From the NCBI GenBank assembly GCA_051294375.1, contig CM119267.1:25745293-25809292 (forward strand): a stretch of DNA of 64,000 nt, read 5' to 3'. Every line of letters starts with the position of its first letter. The stretch's first letter is position 1. The translations under genes were made by a program, and so were the position numbers. The DNA comes from Paraspadella gotoi (Eukaryota > Chaetognatha). Below, piece by piece: positions 48,201 to 60,200 of this stretch. The notes beneath the pieces are model-generated. The model worked only from the letters and a program-made list of their open reading frames with translations, was not told the origin of the DNA and made no database searches.

Positions 48201-51200
48201 TTAAAATTTAAAAAAAGATTTTTCTAAGATTTTTTGCAGATTTGGATTTGCATAAAAATTGGTAAAAAGAAATATAACTTTTTTTGAAAAATTACTTCAT
48301 TAAGTGGGTCAAAAATTAGAATAAGCTATATTTTGAAGCTGAAAATTAACTTTTTTATATTGTATCTGTGTTGGGCCGCGCGGTTCCCCTTCGCGTTTTG
48401 GATCGCAAAATGCAAGCTTCTTCCCTGCGGTCCTGGATGGGCGGGCCTGGCACAAATCACCGTCGAGAGTTGGGAGAAGATAATTCTACCTTTTTTAACC
48501 GCGGTTTTCCGCGCGCAGCCATTGAGGAAACGCGTTGGTTGTAGTATTATTGAGACACATTTGATCTTGTTATGTGGACGGCCAACCGTTTTCAAATCCA
48601 GTAGAGGTTATAATTATTATTGCGACGCACGAATTTTTAACTTGTTTTTAACTTGTTTTTAACCTGTTTTTAAACTGCTTTTAACTTGTTTTTACCTTGT
48701 TTTTAATACGTTGATTTCGTGCCTTTTTATTTGATATTATTATTATGATATTATATTATAATATTATTATTATTAATATACGTTTTTAACCTCACTAACT
48801 TTCGAATTCCTGGCCGAGCAAATTTAGGTTACAAGATTAAACAATATATTAAATATAGTTTTTTTAATCTTTAACCCCTTTTAATGAAAGAATTTTTTAA
48901 AATGATTGATATTTTCTTTTATCAACTTTTGACGAGGAATGTAAATCTTCAATCACAATTAAAAAAAGCCTATTTTGAAATTTTTCGATTTTATAAGGAT
49001 AGTACTATATATAAATATAGCCTACTGCGAAAATTAAAAAACATAAAATTAATTTTTTTTACAAATTAATGTTTACTGATAGTATGTTGTTCATAATTGA
49101 CTTTTAGAATTTTCGTATGTAACTTTCACTACGCCTTAGTGGGCATATCATGTCCGCCATAGCCGAGCATTCAACACTGACGGGTCATCGATTCAAAGAG
49201 AAAGACTGTCTCGTGCTGTCCCATGAACCAAACTGGTTCTCAAGAGGTATTAGAAAGGCGATTTACATCAAAGCCCTCGAGCCTTCTTTAAATCGTGATG
49301 GAGGATGATTCGATCTCCCTCCAAACTATGATTCGCTTATCAAAACAGTGGTGGAACGCACCACACCACCACAATGACTCCGTCTCTACTCAACGAGTCA
49401 GGCTGAGACCTTCGTTCAACCGATGGGCACCTGATGCCTCTGACTCTCCTGCAGCAACTCGGTCTCTTTCTGAGACCTGAGGGTCGTCCCAAGCGACGGC
49501 TACAGGAGGATGAAGAGGAGTCCACAATTCCTGCTAAAAAAATAGCAAGAGTGGACACCCGCCCACCTCACCGTCAGGTGAGAAGAGGGCTATCGGCAGG
49601 TGTATCAGGCCTGAGGGATATAAGGGTTGCCTTAGGTTTGTTTCCTCAGGGAACAATACCCGACCCGGCTAACACAAGTAGAGTTCCGATAACCGTTAAT
49701 TTTTTAGGAATTCGCTTAACCGTTAAAACTAACATTTTTAACGGTTAACCGTTAAGATCGGTTAATTTTATAATTTAACTTTAAATTTAAAATATTAAGA
49801 TTTAAAACAAAATAAAGTATTTAATGGTATTTTCTCTTTAACTCTGGCTCTTGAATGCGCTGATAAAGACTTGAAACAGAGTCGAAACATGTCTATTCTT
49901 TATGTCAAATAAAGTTGTTGTTATAACAAAACAAATATTTTTGCTAATCTCATAACACAACAAAACGAAAGGATACCATCAAATTCTAATTCTATATTTT
50001 GTTTTCTCTTTCTCTCTTTTGCTTTCTCTTTTTCTTTCTCTACTTCTTCTATTCCCCATTATTTTTGTAGTTGTTAGTTTCTTAAACGCTTGTTTTCTGT
50101 TGTTAGTCTTTCATAAACTATGACCAATGGTCATTGACCATAAATATGAATTTTAATTTATTGATAGACTGGTTGATTTATCGATTGATCTAAATATTTA
50201 TTGATTAATAAATATATTTTTCAGTTTAATTAAAAGTATATCATCATTATTCTTTTTTATGTCTTTTTTAAGATTCGTTCCTTCTATTATTAATTTTTAA
50301 ATTTTTAAAATAATTTTTTTATTTGGTTTTTTATTCATTTTTTCATTCATTCGGTTTTATTTCATTTGCTTCTTTGTTAATTTTAAAGAGGGAAAGAAAA
50401 GAGAGAAAAAGTAAAACAAGAGGGATTATTTATTTTTAGCTAAATTGAATATATATTATTGCATGAAAGGGCAAAAAAGGAAAAAGGCAAAGCAAAGGGC
50501 GAAAAAAGGAGAAGAAAGAAAAAGGGGAAAAGTGAGAAAGAAAAAGAAAGAACAGGAGGAGGTAAATAAAGGGGAAGAAAGAATAAGAGAGAGATGAGGA
50601 TAGAAAAAAAGGAGAAAATAACAAAAATAATAAAAAAAGCAGTGAAAAATTGGAGAAGAGAGAGAGGGGTAAAAATATGGTGAGAAGGGGAGAGGAGAAT
50701 AAGAGAGAACAGAAAAAAAATAGTTTTTTTTTTTTAATTTAAAGATTTCATATCAAAAAATGAAAAAAATCACATTTGAAAATTAACCGAATTTAACCGT
50801 TAAAATGAATATATTAACGGTTAAGTTAAAATTATTTTTAACCGTTAATAACCGTTAACAGTTAACGGTTATCGGAACACTAAACACAAGATCAACCCCA
50901 CTATCCTCTCAACCTATGACGCACCAATCACCCGAGACCATCAGCAATGCCTTTCCTTCATGAGCCCGGGGGGCCAGCTCATTTTGAGCTCTTTCCCAAC
51001 TCTTACATTTCACTATCATTTTCACGTTTTTATCCCTAACTTCTTCAACTTCTAATCTCAATTTCAAATTTCAATTTTTCATTTTTTATTTTCACATTTT
51101 TCAAATTTCAATTCTCAAATTAATTTATTTCAACTTGTTATTAGTCAATAGTCATAATATTCAAGTTTCTATTTATTTCTATTTATCTCTGTTATACATT

Positions 51201-54200
51201 GCTCAAATGTAATTTTTTACAAAGTTTCTCTCTCTCTCTCACTTTCCAAATTTCACTTTTTTTCACAACTTAATCAATCTGGCCTTATCTAAAATCTGTC
51301 CTCACCACTGACCACTGTCTTTTCTCAATTCTTTGTTGGAAACTTTAAACTCTCTCTCTCTCTCTCTTTTTTTAACACATATTTCCTTGAATGTTCAAAA
51401 CTATCCCAAGCGCTGATGAAGACTCGAATTGTGAGTTGAAACATGTCCTCCTCGTTGTTCATAAATTCATTAAATTCTTTGTAAAGATTTTTACAAAATA
51501 AAAATGCAGAAATGTTTCGAGCCTTCTTTTTCAGCGAATAATTTCAAGTGAAAAAATTTTTGGTGACATTTGGGGAGAGAGAAAAGAAAGAAAGAAAGGA
51601 AAGAAAAAAGGTTTTTAACAAAGAATTTAGAAAGGACAGTGGCAATTGGTGAGGACAGGGGAGATTGAGAGAGAGTGAAACTAAATGAAATAAAGTTCAG
51701 TTGGGAATACGAGTAAATCACTTTTTGAGGAAATAATATTACATTTAACTATTGTTAAGAAGAGGAAAACTTATAAGATTTATCATTTAATCTAATTTTA
51801 ACAAAGAGAAAATATAATTTAAAGTGAAATATGTGAAGTATTCTGATATAGGAAAGGAAAATAGTGAAATTAAGAATTAGGAAAAGAACTTTTACTTCTT
51901 ACCCACTGATTAATTGGTGGACGAGTGAAGACAAATTATATTGTAGACCACAAACGCTACCTTATTATAAAATGCTCCCCCACTTATAGTTTACGTCCTT
52001 TATTTAGCTTCTATGGAGCGGCGCTCGTTTCCCGAATCATCGATTCAAGCGAAAGAAGAAGACGTGGAGAGCGCGACGGGATCTTCGTTGCCACAATCGC
52101 CGCAACCAAACGGCTTCGGTGAGTCCTCTGCTTTTTGCCTGCTTCGTGCTGCAAGATGTAATTACCCTCCAATTTTGTGGCCAAGGTTGCGGAGCCACCT
52201 CGAGCGGGTTCGAGAGCGACAACGAAGGACAACCTATTGGCAATCGATCCCAAGGAACTTCCACCTCCTGCTGCCACCAACATCAAATTCTTGACGATCG
52301 TGGTATAACTATAAGTAGGTTTTCTTTTGTGGTTTAGATTTCTTCTTGGGATTCAAAGGGAAACTGTGGCCTGATCTCTCTTAATTTTCCAGCCACCAGA
52401 GAGCCCACGTCTAACTGCGACTGCGCGTCTTCTCCTGCATCCAAAGTCTCCTTTCATCTTGGAGCGACGCCGGAATCGAGTCGACAGAACATCGCCACAG
52501 AGACTCTTTTCCATCATCAGCATCCCGACATTCAACTCTCTCTCTGTGGAGCGCTTAAGTCTGGCAGCGTAAGCATTCTCATCGATAAAGTTTCAATCTC
52601 TCATTTCTGAATTGAGGTCTTCGCCTTCCCTTCTTTCAGACCGTCTCTAACGAGTGCTTCATGCTTAGCCTCGTTACTTTCGACGAATTCTGCGAAAACC
52701 CCGACGGAATCTTGGCCAATCCCGATCTCGTCCTCAAGGTCGACGATCGCTACTACAACTGGGTCGTCGCCGCGCCCATTCTTCTCACTCTCGGGGCCTA
52801 CGGGAGGTAAGAGGAATTAAAATTCAAGGATTAAGATCATTTAGGAAAAGAAAGAAAGAGATCATAAAGAACATGGGATAGACTCGGATTTTATGGTTAA
52901 AGCAAGGTGATTCGGAACTTTTCTATTTTTACCCTATGATTTTTATCGTTTGTAATATTTCGTGACAGTATATCTAATCTATGCAACCTTGAAATTTAAA
53001 AAGATATTCACACCGCCTCACGTCCACCATCCTTCAGCCAAATCCATTGGCTAAGAGGGGGAACACACCATCCCAGGCGTAGTGTTCCATCCACAGTCCT
53101 AATGACTTCCCTCTGCGTTGGCAAAGGGAGACCGTCCTAGGGTAACCGCGCCAGTGACTGGAGGTGTCAGTGAGGGTCGGAAGCCCCCAAAGCCAACAAT
53201 CCCGGCTGTTGCCATAATATGATATATTTAGAGAAAAACAAAGTTTATTTGTTTATTTTAAACGATTTTTTTTTTTCACATAGGCTTTGTGTATAAGCCT
53301 TCATCAGCGTTTGAATAATCAAATTATTTCTTCACAACGAAACGAAAGGAAATTAACAAAAAGATATGATATACAGAAGGCTTCATATTATAAAATGTGG
53401 TACCCCTTTTTTGTGACCAGAATCTGTTCCTACCAAACTACCTGATCGAATTTCATGAAATTTTACATTTAGTCTTAATGACGATATAAATGGAACTATC
53501 GAGGCGAATTTTACTATTCAACCCCTGACAAGAGATACAGGGCCCTGTGGGTGGACCCCTGGGGGGCCAATAAAACCTAAAAATTTTTTTCCATTTTTTG
53601 AAATTTTTTTATTGGCATCAGGTGCATTTACGTTTTAAACATACAAAAAAAAACATTTTAAAACTAAAATTGAAAAAATTTCAATAATTAAGAATAGTTT
53701 GAAGATGCATGGTTCATAATTTTATTAATTTTACTTCCAATTTTCCTAAATTATTCCAAAACTGACTTGAACTGCTGATGTTCATGAAGCTGAAAATTAA
53801 GGTAAACTAATATTTCTGTGGTAATTAATACGTTTTTGTGGAAAAGTAAACGTCTATGCAACTGTTCAAAACAAAAATAATGAAAAAATTTTTTAAAAAT
53901 TTTTGACCATTTATTGCCCCTAAGGTTGACCCCACCGGGGCCCCATATCTCGGCTCAGGGGTCAAATATTGAAATTCGCCTCGATAGTTCTATTTATATT
54001 CACATAGGGATCGTTCATACTAAATTTCAATAAATTTGGTCCAGTAGTTTCCTCGGAACGTGTTCTGGTCACTAAAAAGGGGTACCACATTTTATAATAT
54101 GAAGCCTTCTGTATATAATATAACATATTTGTAATGAGTCTTCTTTATTTAGTGACTGTCTATTAAGACGATGTTAAATTTGAAACTTCATCAATCAAAT

Positions 54201-57200
54201 TTTCTAATTTTTTCTGATGATTAAACAATTAATGTTAAAATAAATATGAGGTAAGGAAGATGTAGCATTTTTTATCCTTTTTAAAATGAAATAAAATTTA
54301 AGTTAATTAAAATATCAAAATACCACTGACAGCTCAAAAATGTAAATTAAGGGTATTAAAAAAGTTGTTAAGCATTAGTCATATTATAGTTAAAACCTGT
54401 ACCAAAGTTTTAAAGAATAAAAAATAGAATATTTTATGTTCCCCATTTAATAAAATTGTTTAAATTTTATATAAACTATTAACTATTAATTAAAAAAAAT
54501 TATAAAAGCAGATAACGTTTTAGAAAAAAATTATCTCATTATTATTTTGAAAAGTTACTAAGCACCTAGGCATTAAACGAAAATGAAATCTATACCATAT
54601 TGAAGAGCAGGCAAAATGATACATTCTGCATATTATACTATACTATACCTTTTAAATTTAACTAAGTTTAGATTGGTTGTGACTACGTGAAACATTAAAA
54701 GGTAACAAATTCACAAGTTGATCGACAAATATGATCAGTTAATTGGGGCCTAGCAGTTAATACTTAAGACTTATTAGAATTATATAAAAATTAATAGATT
54801 TAAAAATGCCAGACTGCGGGCTATAAAATAAGTCATAATTTAAGTATCAAGGGTGAAGGAGATATCGCTACAGGAATGTTACAATTGAGAAAAATTATAC
54901 TGTAGAAAACGATCAAAAGTAAAAGTCTTTCTGACGATTGAATGAAATTGGTACAACCAATATAAAAATTATCCATTCATTTAATAAATAAGCTAATTTT
55001 ATACAAATATTCAACGTTATGACGTAAAAAAAACAACTCAAAATGGGGATGTGTGTTGTAGTCCCTTTTCGCTCGCCCGCCTTGTCAGAGAGAGAGATAT
55101 ATAGAAGAAAACAAGTTTGAGCAAACAATGTCGGATCTGCCTAGGATAATTAATTAATTGATAGATTAATTAATTAATAGATTAAATAATTAATTTTAAT
55201 AATTAATTAATTGAAATTAAAGACAAAGTCTTGATACAGCAACGATTTTATTTTATTGTACAGATAAGTTTCGGCTTTCATTCAAGCCTTCATCAGTGCT
55301 TATAATTTATATTCAGCTTGTCATCATCGATGTCCTTAAAATTGAGTCAGGACAGTTATTAAATGTTTTGTTTACATTTTATCAAAACAAACAAATATCC
55401 TCTATTTTATTTTATGTCTCCTTCTCTCTCACTCTCTCTCTTTCTATCTCTCTCTCTCACTTTCTCTCTCTCTCTCTCTTTTTATGCAATTTGGACGATC
55501 CTTATGCTTTTAAGATTTTTTTAACTTGCATCATTTTTTCAACTTGCATAATTTTTTCAACTTGCATTCCGTCAAAACTTTATATCTAGCTTCTTCACTC
55601 ACTTTCCTACCGGCTCACAAAATTTTATCTCAATCTATCATGGGTTAAAATAAATAAAAAGATTCAAGTAAATGTGACTCATATTTTTTTCATTTAAACT
55701 CATTTCCACTGGTACGTTTCCACCGAAACTTTATATCAAGCTTCGTCACACATTTTCCTACCCACATACAAAATTTCAACTCAATCTATCCATCCAATTA
55801 TGATTAATTAGAGTATTTATTGGTTAAAATAAGTAAAAAGATTTTCGTAAATGAGACTTATGTTTTTTCCATTTAAACTAATTTCCACTCACACGATTCC
55901 ATCGAAACTTTATATCCAGCTTTATCACACACTTTCCTACCCACACACAAAATTTAATTCCAATCCAACCAGCCAATCACGAGTTATTGGAGCTTTTTGC
56001 TAAGGTGGGACGGATGGACGGATTGATTGACTAATTAATTAATTATTGATTAATTTATTTACTAATTGATTAATTAACTGATTAATTATTTGATTTATTA
56101 ATACATCCTGCATATACATTTAATATAAAAGGAAAAAGAAGCATAATCAATTAGTAAAACAGGTTTTTTGTTTTTTTCCATTTAAACTCATTTCCACTCA
56201 AACGATTCCATCGAAACTTGATTTCCTGTTCAACTTTCCCCACCCACATATAAAATTCCAGGCCAATCGCCCCATCCACTCATGAGCAATTGGTGTTCAA
56301 ATAGTGAATTATATTTTTTTGTTTTTTCCATTTAAACTCATTTCCACTCGGACGATTCCTTCGAAACTTCATATCCAGCTCAATCACACACTTCCCTACC
56401 CACACACAAAATTTTATTCAAATCCATCCATCCAATCACGAGTAATTGGTGTTTTTTGCTAAGGACGGACGGACGGACGGACATCATTTTTTTTGCATAA
56501 TTTATCATTTTTCGATGTTCTGACATGATATAGGTTAGTGCCCGACAATATTGAGGGGGCGGACCGACGGACCGACAAAGTGAATTATAGAGTCGGGATC
56601 TGCTGATAAGCAGATCCGACTAAAAAAGGATCCAGGTTTTGTGGTCGTTATCATACCGACTGTCTACACGGCCATATGTAATTGCCGAATCGTGTCCCCA
56701 TGATTTAAAAATGGTGGGTGGGGAAACAAAAAACTTTTAATGTACAGTATCATGCGATGAATGACTATCTGCGTTCTCTCTTAGACCTCTCCCCTCTATG
56801 GCTGTCAATAGTCTCTTAAAGAAACATCAACCGCAAGTGGACAACACGCCCATCGGGGAATCGTGAGTTCTCATGAACTTCACTTAAGTTTTAATCTTGT
56901 GCTGAAAATTGAAGGTTGTGAGTCTCACATTTTTCGTCACCAGAAACCGGAAGAAGTCGAGCGGCGTCGCTTCGTGGTTCTACTGGGGAAGCAGAAGCTA
57001 CGACGAGGTCGCCGAGGAGGAGAACGTCGGCGCAGTCACTCCGCCTCTTCCTTCTCGTCAGTTTACTGTTTTGTTTCGATTTTTTATTTTACGGTCGGTC
57101 TGTCCCTCTGTCCAGATTAAGTGTCGACGCGGCGCAACTATTTGTGATAATCGTTTCTTCATCAGCAGGAGTTACATTGTCTCTGTAATCGTCTAGGAAT

Positions 57201-60200
57201 CGAGACCTGTCCGGCGTCCCTCTCTAGAGCGGACGACTCCGTCGCCGACGCCAAACGAGGATCCATGAGTGACGATGAGACGGAAGCGTCGGGAGTCGAG
57301 CAGCGCGAATACGTGAAGACGATTCGACTTACTCCGGAACAGTTGGTCAGAGCGGACGACTCTTTTTTAACTCGTCTCATCTACTTTTAAACTTTCCGTC
57401 TATTCAATTTCGATCAGGCGAAACTCCCACTGAGAGACGGAGTCAACGACGTCATCTTCTCCGTGACGACTTCTTATCAGGGGACGACGAGAGCCGAGGC
57501 CTCCATTTTCCTATGGAACTGGGACGACAAACTTATCGTCTCCGACATCGACGGAACCATCACCAGATCCGACGTCTTGGGTTAATTTTTTTTCTTTTTT
57601 CTTTTTTAACAAATTCGACTGACAGGCGACGAATTCCCATTTCTTCTTTCTTCCCGAACGCAGGTCAGGTTTTACCTCTCGTGGGTAAGGATTGGTCGCA
57701 GGACGGTATCACGGCGCTGTATCGCCGTATCGTCGATAATGGATACCGCGTCATCTACCTGAGCGCCCGCGCCATCGGTCAGGCCGGAATTACCAGGAGC
57801 TACTTGCAATCGATTCGTCAAGAGTCGCACTTCCTGCCCAACGGCCCGCTTCTTCTATCACCCTCTTCGCTCATTCACGCCTTTCACAGGTCGGTAATAA
57901 GTTGCTGATCATGAAAGCCTCTGGGTTCAGAATCTCTCTCTCTCTCTCTCAGGGAGGTGATTGAGAAGAAGCCGGAAGAGTTCAAGATCGGCTGCCTGAA
58001 GGACATCGCCAAGTTGTTTCCATGGCGACAGATGGAGACCCCAACGTTGGAGGCGGATATCGCTCACGTGACTATGAGCGGAAGCGAGGGGGAAGAGAAC
58101 CTGTCTGGTGAGGGGAGAGACTCTTTATAATTTTTCCTTATTTTAATAATAATAAAATTTCGTACTAATTTTTTTCCTTTGCCGGCCTGATGTGTCTGGG
58201 TCTCTCAGAGGCGAACACTCCGTTCTTTGCCGGGTTCGGTAATAAGAACAACGACGTGGTGGCTTACCGCGCAGTCGGTGTCCCCTTGGCCAGGATATTC
58301 ACCGTCAATCACAAGGGAGAGATTTGTCACGAACTTATGAAGAATTATCGAACGACGTGAGTCACGTTTAGAAAACCACTTTATTTTATTTTAATTGTAA
58401 ATCTTCGCGAAAGAAATGATCACTTTTCTTTTCATTAATGTTTAGTAGGGCGTTGAAAAATAACGAAATATAACAAATCAATTTAGTGAGGTATATATAG
58501 CTATTTTAGTGTAATAAAGTCTGTAGAATTCGATGATTATAACCATTTTTTTGTATAGTCTCATCTTCTTTGTCGGAAATGGCGATTTTTGCAGCATATA
58601 AGGTGCTATTAAAATGGAGCAAACATTGAAGAGTATAAGAAACTCAAATTATTAAGATTTTATAAAAGCCATATTTAACTTATATAAATATGAAAATAAA
58701 GAGCCATATAAATATTTTTGGTAAGTTTATTTACAAATTTTATATTTTATTAATAGTTTGTTAGCTATATTTATTAAAAAATAAAGCTAAAGTGAAAAAA
58801 TAAAAAAAATAAAATTTTAAAACCGGATTTGAATTCCTTACAAAAAGTTGATATAAGAAAGTATAATCCATTTTAAAAAATTCTTTCATTAAGAGGAAAG
58901 GTCATTCAGCATAACAATACGTAATCATTGATGTGTTAGAGCTAATATATCGAGAAATACATTATAGTCATCAGTAATCACAAAAAATAGTTCTTATTTA
59001 TTTGTGTTCATTCTGTTTTCAATAATTTTTTAAAATGGGTAAATAACAAAATTGTTAAGTTAAATGGGTAAGCACATTTTTTAAAGATTTGTTTTTTAAT
59101 CTGGTTGTTAAAAAATTCTAGGTAAGAAGTTAAAACACGGTATGGGATAGTTTAGAAGGGAAGAATTAAACAATTAATCTCGTTGCTCTGTTGGTTTTCC
59201 AGTCATGAACAAAATCTTCAGTTAAATAGATGGTAAAGAAATTCGAGCTACAATGAATCTACACTGAATTTGAAGAGTTGCAGCCTAAACGACTGCAATA
59301 ATATTGAATTAAAAATTTAGATTAGCAATCTTAAAAACATTTGAAAAAATGTAATAGAGAGACATTTTGATAAACGTGTTCCAGTTAAAAAGAATTCAGG
59401 GTTAAAGTTTAAAAACGTTTCATTTTCAAGGATACAAGTTGAAATTTAAAAATGTCTCTCTATTAAATTTTTCTAATTCAGTAATAAAAAATTCATAAAA
59501 AATATCAGATGGATTGGCCTTTTCGTTTGACCTGCAACTCTTCAGATAGGTTTCTTTTATTTTATATTATAACTAAAACCGATATAAAATGGGGTAGAAT
59601 GCATCAAATGCTTAAAGTGAATACATTTTCGGAATCGCCAGGAGCTCAGCTTTCTCCATTTTAGCCTATTTTGAAGTTGAATTGAATGACCCTTTTTCTT
59701 AAAGTTGGTTAAAAATAATAAAAACTATTATTTTTGTTAAATTTTTTAATTTTTGGTTTAAAATTATAGTTTTTCTGAATTTTGACTAACTTAATGATAT
59801 AATTTTGATATTAAAATTATATTTTCTTATATCAACTTTTTGCAAAAAATGCAAATCCATGAAAAAAATTTTGAAATTATTATTTTTTAACTTTAGCCCA
59901 ATTTTTACTCACAATTATTAATAAATATAGTTAACTAACTTTTTATAAAACATAAAATTTAGAAATAAACTTACCAAAATATTTTTATAAGTCTTTATTT
60001 TTATATTTTAAAAGCTTATATAAATTTTATAAAATTTTAATAATTTGATTTATCATAACTTATAATGGTTTTGTATTTTATAACAATTTTATATACTTTA
60101 AAAACCCTCATTTCCGACAAGAAAGATAAAATTATAAAAAAAATGGTCATCACCATCGAATTCTAAAGACTACATTACACTAAAATAGCTATGTACCTCA

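Larger units (their letters stand above)
47675..51480 (+). mobile_element. Penelope-like element 3' portion, interrupted twice
   Basis: Three pieces lie in lipin intron 5: 47675-48040, 49147-49678 and 50891-51480. Piece one reads [19 protein letters not shown] and, after a frameshift, [20 protein letters not shown], the linker and start of the Penelope GIY-YIG endonuclease. Piece two opens [14 protein letters not shown] and ends [20 protein letters not shown] plus RDGG, the endonuclease C-terminus. Piece three is non-coding and carries a hammerhead-like motif. The reverse transcriptase is absent (5' truncation). Two hAT-like elements split it. Frameshifts and a degraded YIG region make it dead. 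Confidence 0.75.

Noticed and set aside
48326-48662. Open frames on both strands inside hAT-like element 1
   Set aside because: No transposase motif, and the two strands are open only because of the GC-rich island; kept as a composition finding instead.
57162-57380. Minus-strand frame over lipin exon 11
   Set aside because: Antisense shadow of a verified lipin exon.
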